24,038 nt of DNA from a virus: positions 1 to 24,038 of IMG/VR virus record IMGVR_UViG_3300017727_000158. One strand, 5' to 3'. Numbering within the stretch: position 1 is the first letter of the stretch; every line of letters starts with the position of its first letter. The position numbers and the translations under genes were made by a program. This document shows, piece by piece, positions 1-7,457 of this stretch. Under the pieces are notes generated by a model. The model did not search any database. It worked only from the letters and a program-made list of their open reading frames with translations, and was not told the DNA's origin.

Positions 1-1962
1 ATTACCAGGTTCTGCTAAGAATCCATCTTCTATTGAGAAGTCAAAATTTTCTACTGCATCAACTGATATACTACCTTTATATACTCCACTTCCACTATCA
101 GGATTTTCTGTTGCATCATATGACCAGAATCTATTTGAATTAGATTGGGAATTAGATTCTGTATATCGAGTTGTTAATGCAGCATCTGTATAGAAATCTT
201 GACCTCCAATTACAAATGGTGAAGGTTTAAATGGTGCATCCATTAAACTACCTGTATACACTTGTCCATTTACTAATCTATCAGCTCTAGACTGAATGTA
301 TACTACTTGAGTAGGTGTTACTTGACTCCAATTTACATCATCACAAAATGAATCACCATGATTAGTTGTTGTTATACGCAACTTATAAACCCCAGGTGTA
401 GCAGTTGGAGTTGGTGTTGGTGTAGCTGCTGTAGGTGTTGGTGTTCCAGTAGGCGTAGGTGTTACAGGTGTAGCCGTTGGTGTAGGTGTTGGTGCCGTAG
501 GAGTTGGAGTTGGTGTTTCCGTAAATCCAGGAGGCGTTACAGTTGGTGTTGGTGTAGGTGTTCCTGTTGGACTAGGTGTAGGTGTAGGTGTTATACTACC
601 ATCACAAATTAAAGTTGAAATAAATTCTTGTGGTCCATTACCTTGACCATTTGTTGTCTCTAAATGTACAGTACCAGCACCAATAGGATAACTATTTGAT
701 CCTGAATAATCCCAGTTAGTACCATGATCAGATCCCATAACAGCAGAAGTAAATAATGTTGTTAAACTAGAATCAGTGTATATTGGTTGATTTGCTAAAA
801 TATTACCTCCAGTAGATTCAAGTACATAAATCGGATCATCACCAATTGAATAATCAGTTGATGTAGCTAAAATATAAACTGTTTTATTATATCCTCTATC
901 ATAATCATTAGAACATGGAGGTGGATCACCTGTCCATCCAGTTGATGTTTCATTTAATGTAATCTCATAAATGTGATTAAATCCATCAAATGTAGCTGTT
1001 GGAGTAGGTGTTGGTGTACTTGTTGCCGTTGGTGTTGGAGTTGGTGTACCTGTAGCTGTAGGTGTTGGTGTATTTTGTGCTAAACATTCAGTACAATCTG
1101 TATAAATAAAATCTATATCATTTGTAGATGTATCTAATGTTTCTTGAACAACTAACCAACAATCACCTAATAAACCATTTATACTAACTGCACTACCAGT
1201 AGCTAATGGAGTACCATAATTTCTTACAATTAAGTTTTGTGATATATCATCACATTTACTAACATTATAATATCTTAATTCTGTTGTTGGGGTAGGTGTT
1301 GCCGTAGGTGTTGCCGTAGGAGTACCTGTTGGTGTAGCCGTAGGTGTTGCCGTTGCAGTTGGAGTTGCTGTTGGTGTAGGAGTAAATCCTGGTTGTGTAA
1401 CTGTAGGTGTTGGTGTTACTGCTGTTGGAGTAGGTGTTGCAGTTGGTGTAGCAGTTGGTGTTGGAGTAGCAGTAGGTACAGGTGTAGCAGTAGGTGTAGG
1501 TGTTATACGTGGATAATCACAGTAATCATACGTACCTACTGTTTGTATATTAATATTTCCTACCCAACCATATGCTCTATCATTAAATGCCTCTAACGTT
1601 GGTATAATATTGGTAATTTCAATATCATAACCTATTGATTGATTATCTGAGGCTGGACCCCATGTAAACCAACTTCCTACATCATATATTAAAGTCTCCA
1701 TTCTTGACATTACATCAATTGGAGATTCATTTGACAATTTAGGTACATCTAAACAATATAGTTCAAATGATAATTGTCTTAATCTTGTTTCTTGATCATA
1801 ACCAGGTGAAGACATAGGTCTTAAAAACACATACGGATATGCTATATTCTGAGATGATGCATCTAGATAATCTAAACTACCATGAGCAAAAGATGCTACA
1901 TATAAATGTGCATCAGTTGCTTGTACGAATTGATTAACAATGTCTTTATAGGTTATGAACAT
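1..1962 (-). CDS. Tail-terminator-like domain fused to Pro-Thr-rich fibre (C-terminus beyond window)
   Basis: The reading frame is open from ATG at 1962 to the left edge (654 codons), so only the C-terminus is missing. Residues 1-150 form a compact domain resembling the tail-terminator/neck proteins of Bacteroidetes and marine phages (AYPYVFLRP near 41, FELYCLD near 66, YGWVGNINI near 131, then a Cys and YP). This family match is from memory. Three Pro-Thr stalks follow at residues 153-226, 297-324 and 457-523, separated by small beta-type modules. One module has a CW and a CTEC pair (268-293); two carry a YTDxxLTT motif (395-402, 591-598). The gene starts 4 nt after the 1967-2143 gene, with an A/T-rich leader and no Shine-Dalgarno. 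Likely a virion protein at the tail or neck; the role of the stalked part (adhesion or decoration) is inferred. Confidence 0.8.
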   Translation of the reverse strand, partial: MFITYKDIVNQFVQATDAHLYVASFAHGSLDYLDASSQNIAYPYVFLRPMSSPGYDQETRLRQLSFELYCLDVPKLSNESPIDVMSRMETLIYDVGSWFTWGPASDNQSIGYDIEITNIIPTLEAFNDRAYGWVGNINIQTVGTYDYCDYPRITPTPTATPVPTATPTPTATPTATPTPTAVTPTPTVTQPGFTPTPTATPTATATPTATPTGTPTATPTATPTPTTELRYYNVSKCDDISQNLIVRNYGTPLATGSAVSINGLLGDCWLVVQETLDTSTNDIDFIYTDCTECLAQNTPTPTATGTPTPTPTATSTPTPTPTATFDGFNHIYEITLNETSTGWTGDPPPCSNDYDRGYNKTVYILATSTDYSIGDDPIYVLESTGGNILANQPIYTDSSLTTLFTSAVMGSDHGTNWDYSGSNSYPIGAGTVHLETTNGQGNGPQEFISTLICDGSITPTPTPSPTGTPTPTPTVTPPGFTETPTPTPTAPTPTPTATPVTPTPTGTPTPTAATPTPTPTATPGVYKLRITTTNHGDSFCDDVNWSQVTPTQVVYIQSRADRLVNGQVYTGSLMDAPFKPSPFVIGGQDFYTDAALTTRYTESNSQSNSNRFWSYDATENPDSGSGVYKGSISVDAVENFDFSIEDGFLAEPGN
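394..594 (-). repeat. Low-complexity Pro-Thr codon repeat (stalk 3 of the 1-1962 protein)
   Basis: Degenerate repeats (GGTGTAGGTGTTGG-type on the plus strand) encode alternating Pro-Thr with Ala, Val or Gly interruptions. Codon choice varies (CCA/CCT, ACA/ACT/ACG), so selection appears to act on the peptide rather than the DNA. Confidence 0.85.
991..1074 (-). repeat. Low-complexity Pro-Thr codon repeat (stalk 2)
   Basis: A 28-residue Pro-Thr linker between two small beta modules of the 1-1962 protein, using the same degenerate repeat unit as the other stalks. Confidence 0.8.
1285..1506 (-). repeat. Low-complexity Pro-Thr codon repeat (stalk 1)
   Basis: A 74-residue Pro-Thr stalk that follows directly on the tail-terminator-like N-terminal domain. 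It is the longest such tract in the window. Confidence 0.85.
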
Positions 1963-1966
1963 GGTA

Positions 1967-2143
1967 TTATTTATTTATTTCCACAGCCGCAGCCTCTTTT
2001 TTTTTTCCTGCTGCTTTAATCGGGGTCTTACCCGCCAATATTTCTGATACTTGTATTGCTGTAATATGATAACGAGCAGCAATTTGATTATTATTTAATC
2101 CTTGCTCATGTGCTTCCTTAACAGCTATATTATAATCCATCAT
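1967..2143 (-). CDS. Small HTH-like protein (58 aa)
   Basis: Starts at the first ATG of a tandem ATGATG and stops 4 nt before the start of the 1-1962 gene; it begins 5 nt after the stop of the 2149-2424 gene. Residues about 10-37 (EQGLNNNQIAARY ... QVSEILAGK) read as a helix-turn-helix of the kind seen in small phage DNA-binding or terminase-like proteins. The rest is Lys/Ala-rich, including four residues encoded over an A10 run. The tight packing between two other genes supports it as real. The function is unknown: a small regulator or a virion-associated DNA-binding peptide are both possible. Confidence 0.6.
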   Translation of the reverse strand: MMDYNIAVKEAHEQGLNNNQIAARYHITAIQVSEILAGKTPIKAAGKKKEAAAVEINK

Positions 2144-2148
2144 AATCT

Positions 2149-2424
2149 TTATTTTTTAGGTTTACGTCCTTTTCTTTTACCTGCTGCCTTAGGTATATCA
2201 TCGATTTGATCTGCTAATTCTTTAGCAGCTGCTTTTACATCTGATATTTCTTCTTTAACACGTTTTACTCTGTGTTTAATATCATCTTTAACTTGCGTTG
2301 CTTTAATTTCAAATGAATCAGGAATGAAATCCTTATCTTCGTCTTTGATTTTACCTTTGTGTAATGCAATAACATATACTGCTATTCCAATAATAATAAC
2401 TGCTGATATAATATATAATAACAT
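2149..2424 (-). CDS. Membrane-anchored coiled-coil protein with basic tail (91 aa)
   Basis: Residues 3-20 are a single hydrophobic membrane segment (LYIISAVIIIGIAVYVIA). A short acidic stretch with DKDFIPDSFE (30-39) follows, then a charged helical region (about 40-75, RVKRVKEEISDVKAAAKEL) and a Lys/Arg tail ending GRKPKK. I recall similar small proteins with a DxDFIPD motif in Bacteroidetes and marine phages, always without an assigned function. The start lies 2 nt after the -1 frame stop of the upstream chaperone gene, which supports both this start and the frameshift. A membrane-associated role is inferred from the anchor; none is demonstrated. Confidence 0.75.
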   Translation of the reverse strand: MLLYIISAVIIIGIAVYVIALHKGKIKDEDKDFIPDSFEIKATQVKDDIKHRVKRVKEEISDVKAAAKELADQIDDIPKAAGKRKGRKPKK

Positions 2425-2426
2425 AA

Positions 2427-3265
2427 TTAAATAATTTTTCTACGTTGTGTTTGTTCTTTTAATGCTTTTTGTTCTTCTTTAATCCAATCACTATCAATTG
2501 ACATATAATTTAATACAAATGTAAAGTTTAAGTCAATGATACTTTTTTGCCCTGTGATATTGAGAATACCTGTGTTGGAGAGTTTATAAATTGTCGCAAA
2601 CCATCCCCAATGTTCACTAAATGACTTAGATTCTCTATCATTAGACTCGTCTTCATCATCGTCTCGTCGTTGGTTGAAGAGGGCAGAGTACTCGTCAAGT
2701 ACGCGCTTGCGCTGCCTAAAAAAAAACCCATGGCACCCAATGCATATTCTACAGGTAATTGTTTCATGTGTTCAGCTGCCTCAAATCTATTATCTGAACT
2801 ATACTGTTTTAATTTATAATGTTTAAAGATATTATCTACTTTTCTCTTATGTAGTAATACTTTATGTGCTTTCTTCCAAAAGAAATTATTGAATATATGT
2901 TTCTTAATTGGGCGATATAATATAGCAGTTATTTCATGTAGGTTTTCTATTGGATCCTGACATAAACGTTCTAAATCAGTAAATTCACCTAATGACATAG
3001 CATTAATATTTGCAAACCCATATTCTATATCTTCGTATTTGAATATAGGATGAAATTCTTCTTTAATGTCTATTACCTTAGCTAAATCTTTGTATATAGT
3101 AGGTATTACACTTGTATCCCATTCTTTGATTTCATCAACACTTATATTACATAAAACAGAAATAATTGTAATTGTTTTTTCTAATTCAGTCAAGTGTTCT
3201 AGAGACGTTATCTGTTGATATTGCTCTATTGTAATAAAATCAGGTATTTCTACTGCTATCTTCAT
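2427..3265 (-). CDS. Frameshifted tail-assembly chaperone (gpGT-like, 279 aa, -1 PRF)
   Basis: This is the long product: 183 codons in frame 0 to the Leu codon at 2719-2717, then a -1 shift onto AGG (2717-2715) and 96 more codons to TAA at 2427-2429. The -1 frame encodes a charged linker and then a well-formed domain (HWGWFATIYKLSNTG, then FTFVLNYMSIDSDWIKEE). Its WGW..IY.L and LxYMS pattern resembles the C-terminal part of phage tail-assembly chaperones as I recall them. The T9-A run at the junction fits a T TTT TTA slippery heptamer. Ending at 2427 leaves only 2 nt before the next gene, whereas the frame-0 stop leaves a 103-nt gap in an otherwise closely packed run. A homopolymer sequencing error would make this one continuous gene instead. 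Confidence 0.75.
2528..3265 (-). CDS. Tail-assembly chaperone, unshifted form (gpG-like, 245 aa)
   Basis: This is the frame-0 product. Residues 1-183 are mostly helical, with MSLGEFTDLERL and EITAILYRPI near the middle and LPVEYALGAMGFFLG just before the slippery run. The SLGEF(T/I)DLE...AILYRP pattern is one I associate with tail-assembly chaperones of Bacteroidetes phages, which bind the tape measure before the tube polymerises. The 62 residues after the slippery site (Ser/Thr-rich, ending SQGKKVSLT) share their DNA with the -1 domain. The gene starts 36 nt after the TerL stop, on an A/T-rich leader. Its place just downstream of TerL and far from the tape-measure-like gene is unusual, so the assignment rests on sequence pattern and the frameshift. 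Confidence 0.7.
   Translation of the reverse strand: MKIAVEIPDFITIEQYQQITSLEHLTELEKTITIISVLCNISVDEIKEWDTSVIPTIYKDLAKVIDIKEEFHPIFKYEDIEYGFANINAMSLGEFTDLERLCQDPIENLHEITAILYRPIKKHIFNNFFWKKAHKVLLHKRKVDNIFKHYKLKQYSSDNRFEAAEHMKQLPVEYALGAMGFFLGSASAYLTSTLPSSTNDETMMKTSLMIENLSHLVNIGDGLRQFINSPTQVFSISQGKKVSLT
2682..2726 (-). promoter_or_regulatory. -1 frameshift element: T9-A slippery run plus predicted three-stem RNA
   Basis: On the minus strand, GGG is followed by nine T (2726-2718) and A (2717), read in frame 0 as GGT TTT TTT TTA. Immediately after comes a stretch that can fold into a three-way junction. P1 is GGCA (2716-2713) with TGCC (2685-2682). P2 is GCG (2712-2710) with CGC (2705-2703). P3 is GTACT (2702-2698) with AGTAC (2692-2688). 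The fold starts with no spacer after the heptamer, closer than the usual 5-8 nt, so P2 or P3 may be the actual stimulator. Confidence 0.65.
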
Positions 3266-3301
3266 TATCGATAAATATTTGATTAATTTTATTTCTATTT
3301 G

Positions 3302-4549
3302 TTATCCGAATGCTACGTTTAAATCTAAATTACCACCTTTACCAACGTATATGCCGCCGGATTTTAAATTTAATCTAGCCTCATTAGCCATTAATAAGGC
3401 ATCAACAGTATCATCGTGATGTCCAGTAGGGTGAGAGAATGACATTTTACCATTTGCTGAAATTTTATAAGTGTATAGTGATAATTCCTCATATAATTCA
3501 GGTGATAGATCTTTAGTTGGTAATTCAACATTCATTTGTTCAATATCCTCAATTAGTTTTCTAACCATTTGAGTTTTATTGTCTTGTGTTGTAGTCCAGG
3601 CTTGTACTTTTCTTACTTTAGGTTTAACTATATCATATAAACCTCTACCAACACCATTTACTTCGACATAACCTCCTTGTATATGGTATTTGCTAAGTGT
3701 TTGAACGACTCTTTCTGCCGCTTCGGTAATGCCGATACCATTAAATCTGTCCAAAGAGCATACTCTCCCTGATTCAGACATGACGCATACAACCGTATAA
3801 TCGGATTGTAAACCGACATCAATTCCAACGAAACATCTGTCTCTTGTGGTTTCATAATTTCTTAGTACACAAACATTTTCTAAACCTCTAAATACATCAC
3901 TAGATGCGTCTGTAAATTCAGCCCAATATTCTTGTCTAAAAATATCTCTAGGTAATGATCGTTCTTGTTCTTGTAAAAATCCATCATCAATATATGGTGA
4001 ATCAAATGATGTACCAGAGAAACTTATATATTGGTCATTATCATCGCTTGTACCACGTAAATACACGTTATAAAACCAGTTACGACCCTTAGGCGTACTA
4101 ATCATTAAACATTTTTTTCCAATAGCAGTTAACGTAGGAAATATAGCCTCGGTCATTGCATTTTCTTTTACGAATGCTGCCTCATCTACTATAATATAAT
4201 TGAATGAAAACCCTCTAATTGAATCAGGTCGTTCAGCTGATAGGAATTGTATTGTAGAACCATTCATAAATTTGATTGTTAAATCAGCTTTATTCTTATG
4301 TTCTATTATTTTATGGGATGCATCAGCTAATTCTTGGAATACTTTTTTAGCTTGATTGTATATAGGAGATATCCATGCACCTTTTTGGTTTGGATTTTGT
4401 AATAACCAGTATATTAATAAGTTTTGTCCTAATAATGATTTACCAAATTGTCTGCCTGTTACAACAACACCAAATTTGTGTTTACTATCCGCAAATCCAT
4501 TTATTATTGGCTTCTGACCCTGATGTGGGGTAAATAAAGTTACCTGCAT
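3302..4549 (-). CDS. terL: Terminase large subunit (ATPase-nuclease)
   Basis: DNA-packaging motor that translocates and cuts phage DNA into the prohead. The N-terminal ATPase has a Walker A variant GRQFGKS (residues 32-38), an aromatic-acid Walker B YIIVDEA (118-124) and a coupling-type motif STPKG (151-155). The C-terminal RNase H-like nuclease shows its acidic residues at GIDVG (Asp244), YVEVNG (Glu296) and HHDDTVDA (Asp380/Asp383). At 415 aa it is compact but has both domains complete. It lies 23 nt after the UVR-motif gene and follows the small-terminase candidate, the usual packaging order. A 65-residue alternative frame inside it (3658-3855) is a shadow. Confidence 0.95.
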   Translation of the reverse strand: MQVTLFTPHQGQKPIINGFADSKHKFGVVVTGRQFGKSLLGQNLLIYWLLQNPNQKGAWISPIYNQAKKVFQELADASHKIIEHKNKADLTIKFMNGSTIQFLSAERPDSIRGFSFNYIIVDEAAFVKENAMTEAIFPTLTAIGKKCLMISTPKGRNWFYNVYLRGTSDDNDQYISFSGTSFDSPYIDDGFLQEQERSLPRDIFRQEYWAEFTDASSDVFRGLENVCVLRNYETTRDRCFVGIDVGLQSDYTVVCVMSESGRVCSLDRFNGIGITEAAERVVQTLSKYHIQGGYVEVNGVGRGLYDIVKPKVRKVQAWTTTQDNKTQMVRKLIEDIEQMNVELPTKDLSPELYEELSLYTYKISANGKMSFSHPTGHHDDTVDALLMANEARLNLKSGGIYVGKGGNLDLNVAFG

Positions 4550-4572
4550 GCTCGCTTATTATATCGTTACAA

Positions 4573-4773
4573 CTAAACATTAATTTTTCTACCTGCATAT
4601 TTTGCATTTCTTTCTAATTGACGTTTTTCCTTTAAGGCAATAATTTCATCTCTTACTATACAAGCCTTTTCATATAACTCATCTCCAACTAGTTCATCTA
4701 ATACTTCTTCCATTGCATCAATCAATGTACCATAGAAATATTCTTGTGCATCATTTAATTTTATTCCCCCCAT
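4573..4773 (-). CDS. UVR-motif-like mini-protein (66 aa)
   Basis: Overlaps the end of the small-terminase candidate by 13 nt and lies directly upstream of TerL, so it is probably translationally coupled. Residues 21-50 (MEEVLDELVGDELYEKA, CIVRDEIIALKE) match the helical hairpin of UVR motifs, which mediate UvrB-UvrC contact in repair and also occur in ClpC and McsA. The rest is a short acidic N-terminus and a basic C-terminus. The motif match is by eye. Its position between the terminase subunits suggests a packaging-associated adaptor, but a generic helical hairpin cannot be excluded. It ends with TAG, so TAG is a normal stop here. Confidence 0.65.
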   Translation of the reverse strand: MGGIKLNDAQEYFYGTLIDAMEEVLDELVGDELYEKACIVRDEIIALKEKRQLERNAKYAGRKINV

Positions 4774-5132
4774 TGTAAGTTAACATTTTCTACTTTAACA
4801 TCTACTTGTGAACGTTCAATTTCTGCACCTGATATTTTAGCCTGGTATTTAATAGCATCTAATTCAGTACGTCTATCATTTTCTTGTATTGCTCTAGCCT
4901 TTAGATTTTCTAATTCAACCATAGCTTTATCAACATGGCCTTTAATAGTATCATCTATTAATTCACCTACTTTAGCCATTGCTTTCTTCCACATACGATT
5001 AGCCTTAGTATGCCCAATACCTTTACGTTCAGTATACCATTGTGTAAATTGTGTCCAACCTGCTTTGTGTTGTAAAATGTATTCAACACATTGGTTTAGA
5101 TCATCTATCATTTCTGCATCTGTTTCTCTCAT
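4761..5132 (-). CDS. terS: Probable terminase small subunit (123 aa)
   Basis: The N-terminal part (residues 1-60, CVEYILQHKAGWTQFTQW followed by a helical KANRMWKKAMAK) fits a small DNA-binding domain. Residues 60-110 form an amphipathic helix ending in NDRRTELDAIKYQAKISG, a pattern typical of small terminases (a Dxx..L.A.K..KI.G motif before a short beta tail). Small terminases recognise phage DNA and regulate TerL. Size, the helical layout and position two genes before TerL support the call, but there is no diagnostic catalytic motif. It starts 30 nt after the glycosyltransferase gene. Confidence 0.65.
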   Translation of the reverse strand: MRETDAEMIDDLNQCVEYILQHKAGWTQFTQWYTERKGIGHTKANRMWKKAMAKVGELIDDTIKGHVDKAMVELENLKARAIQENDRRTELDAIKYQAKISGAEIERSQVDVKVENVNLQWGE

Positions 5133-5162
5133 TTAATGTCTATGTTTTACGATAAGTATTAG

Positions 5163-7457
5163 TTAATTAAATGTCTTAAATAACAGCGATCTAGGTATTT
5201 TCCAGGTCCAATTCGTATTATCTTCTAACCCGCCGGATAAAGTTACATATTCTCCTTCTAATATCCAACCAGTAATAAAGAACAACGCGTATGGTATTTT
5301 ATTAGAAATTAATGGTTTATATGCAACATCTATAATGTTTAGATCCTTATCTAATTTAACCAGATAGTGATTATAACTCCTTTGCTCATACAATTTAGTA
5401 TGAACCATATACATATATACACCTTCATCCTCAAACCAAATAGGAGCCGTTGATCCACCTACTTTACACGCGGCAGTAAAATACAATTCATTTTGTGGGA
5501 ACTTATTATTGAATTGATTATCAACATCTATTATTTTTTCGAATTCCCAATCACCGGTGTGTTTGTATACTTTATAGTTGGGGCTGGTATTATATATGAA
5601 GTGTAATTCATCGTTATGTACGAACGGTAATAGATTTTTATACCATATTACCTCCTTACCGGCCATGAATTCCATTTTATTAGGTTCGTCAAATTCTAAT
5701 TGTTTAACTACCTTATATTTCTCATCTAGAATAGCCGTTGTTGTATTCCAATTTTTGTCAATATATGAAGCAAAATGATATGGTTTGTTTTTATATACTA
5801 CTGTTCTATAATCTTCCCATTTGCTTAATTCATCGTGTTTAATATTGCGAGTTTTAACGTCTTTCAACGTTAAATCTGCGTTGAAACTAAACTCATATAG
5901 ACTACGACAATCACCTAATTCTTTCATGAATTTAGTGCGGTCTGTAAGCTCATCTAATCTGGCAATACCTTTATATCCGTTACCATTTTTCCATAATGAT
6001 AAATTATGTGAGCAATATTCTGTTTTATATGTCTTTAATTCTTGTCTTGGTGTTTCATCTCGCCAACTGCCTTCAAATAAATGTGTTATATAAATTGATT
6101 TATCTGTGTCTTTACCACTAAATACATCATGTTTAATAGCCCCACTATGACTTTGATTACTACCTACTCTGTTTATTGATAATAATTGTGATCTACCATG
6201 TTGTATATCTGTAGTATAATCGTGGTAAATGCCGAAATGAGCTGTAACGTGTTTTGTAAATCTACCTGGCCCTGTATTTTGTAGTACTCCACCTACTGGA
6301 TTATTAATTATATCATCTATAATTCTATTTAATGGTTCTGCTTTAGGTGCTGCTGCTATAAAATAATTTGCTACACTAACCATATTATCATCAGTGTTAA
6401 CTCCTATGCCTTTAAAGAATTCATTATCTTTAGGTAAACATGCTTCTAATCCTGCTATAAATGTTTGACCATGTATCCAATTATCTAATGGTTGATTACA
6501 AAATGTATCAGCATCTACGTATACACCTCCATTTTCCCACAGATAACAATATCTAAAGAAATCAGTACGTTCACCTTTAGTTTTTAGGTTTTTATAAGCC
6601 GCATTATAAATTGATCTAGCAAACCAATTATTTACAGCATTGTCATCAAAATAAATTAAATCCCAATCAGGATTGTGTTTTTCAAAACTATCAATCATGT
6701 ATTGATTTACATCTAATATATCTTTAGTTGTGTAAATTATTCTACGTGGTATATGATTGAATATTGTTTTGGCTTGAACATAATCCCAGAATTTTTTATT
6801 GCCTATGGCTTCCATCTCTTGTAGTTTACCTGGGTATTCTACATGTAAAATGTCTTTACCATCATATGTGTATTTTGTTCTAGCAAAGTCATGCTTCATT
6901 ATTTTTAGATCTCCATGTTGACCTAATTCAAAATCTGCCTCTATATTATTGCCTAATACTTCATTTACAGATTTACCCATTAATGCAGGACCAGTATAAT
7001 CTAAGTAAAACATTTCTTGTTTGCTTTGACAATTATTAACTATCCTATTAATCGCTTCTTTTAAGAATGGATGCTTGATAGACGCAGCAATAAATGCATT
7101 ACCCAACCATTTCATAGCCATTGGGTCATCCCTCGTGATGATAAAATTATCTGTGGCCTCAATTAGATCATCTAAGGGCGTCTCACATATTGTATCTGCG
7201 TCTATATAAACACCTCCTTGTACATAAAGTACACACAACCTGAACAAATCGGCTTTGAATGCTCCTGGAACTAACGAATGGTATGATGTTAGTACTTCAG
7301 GACCGAAATGTTCCTTTATAAATTTTACTCTATCATGTTTATCAAAAAATGTATACTCGTAATCAGGATTTTTAGTTTGCCATGATAAGCATGCTTTAGA
7401 CATACCATGAGGCAAATCATGAGTTTCAAATGTTTGATATATTTTCTTTGGTATCAT
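5163..7457 (-). CDS. Tandem GT32-type glycosyltransferase with C-terminal beta-propeller-like domain
   Basis: The start is taken at MIPKKIYQTFE (ATG at 7455-7457), which overlaps the upstream stop as ATGA; an in-frame ATG at 7484 would add nine residues but overlaps more. Domain 1 (about 1-225) and domain 2 (about 236-470) each have the Gly_transf_sug/GT32 layout: an IP(K/R)(K/R)I start, a (K/R)xDxFRxCxLxxxGG helix (68-82; 297-311) and a DxD metal-sugar motif (YIDAD 84-88; YVDAD 313-317). Residues about 490-764 repeat blade-like segments, with GGSTAPIWFEDEGVYMYMVH (667-686) and a final GWILEGEYVTLSGG. That suggests a five-bladed propeller of the GH43/GH130 type. The likely role is adding sugars to a phage or host glycan; donor and acceptor are unknown. 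Both DxD motifs look intact. Confidence 0.8.
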   Translation of the reverse strand: MIPKKIYQTFETHDLPHGMSKACLSWQTKNPDYEYTFFDKHDRVKFIKEHFGPEVLTSYHSLVPGAFKADLFRLCVLYVQGGVYIDADTICETPLDDLIEATDNFIITRDDPMAMKWLGNAFIAASIKHPFLKEAINRIVNNCQSKQEMFYLDYTGPALMGKSVNEVLGNNIEADFELGQHGDLKIMKHDFARTKYTYDGKDILHVEYPGKLQEMEAIGNKKFWDYVQAKTIFNHIPRRIIYTTKDILDVNQYMIDSFEKHNPDWDLIYFDDNAVNNWFARSIYNAAYKNLKTKGERTDFFRYCYLWENGGVYVDADTFCNQPLDNWIHGQTFIAGLEACLPKDNEFFKGIGVNTDDNMVSVANYFIAAAPKAEPLNRIIDDIINNPVGGVLQNTGPGRFTKHVTAHFGIYHDYTTDIQHGRSQLLSINRVGSNQSHSGAIKHDVFSGKDTDKSIYITHLFEGSWRDETPRQELKTYKTEYCSHNLSLWKNGNGYKGIARLDELTDRTKFMKELGDCRSLYEFSFNADLTLKDVKTRNIKHDELSKWEDYRTVVYKNKPYHFASYIDKNWNTTTAILDEKYKVVKQLEFDEPNKMEFMAGKEVIWYKNLLPFVHNDELHFIYNTSPNYKVYKHTGDWEFEKIIDVDNQFNNKFPQNELYFTAACKVGGSTAPIWFEDEGVYMYMVHTKLYEQRSYNHYLVKLDKDLNIIDVAYKPLISNKIPYALFFITGWILEGEYVTLSGGLEDNTNWTWKIPRSLLFKTFN

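Noticed and set aside
358-612. Cys/Trp/Arg-rich open frame on the plus strand, and a similar one at 1393-1596
   Set aside because: Mirror of Pro-Thr codon repeats in the minus-strand gene; the odd composition follows from the repeat, not from selection.
394-1510. Repeat array resembling a CRISPR or VNTR locus
   Set aside because: No constant repeat with unique spacers; the units are degenerate codons for Pro-Thr inside one open reading frame.
1997-2006. A10 run (minus strand) as a second frameshift site into the fibre gene
   Set aside because: Both shifted frames stop within about ten codons and do not reach the downstream gene.
3658-3855. 65-codon open frame inside TerL in another minus frame
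   Set aside because: Lies within the nuclease domain of TerL; no motif of its own.
5578-6093. Plus-strand open frames opposite the tandem glycosyltransferase
   Set aside because: Antisense shadows of a well-supported gene; no leader or recognisable domain.
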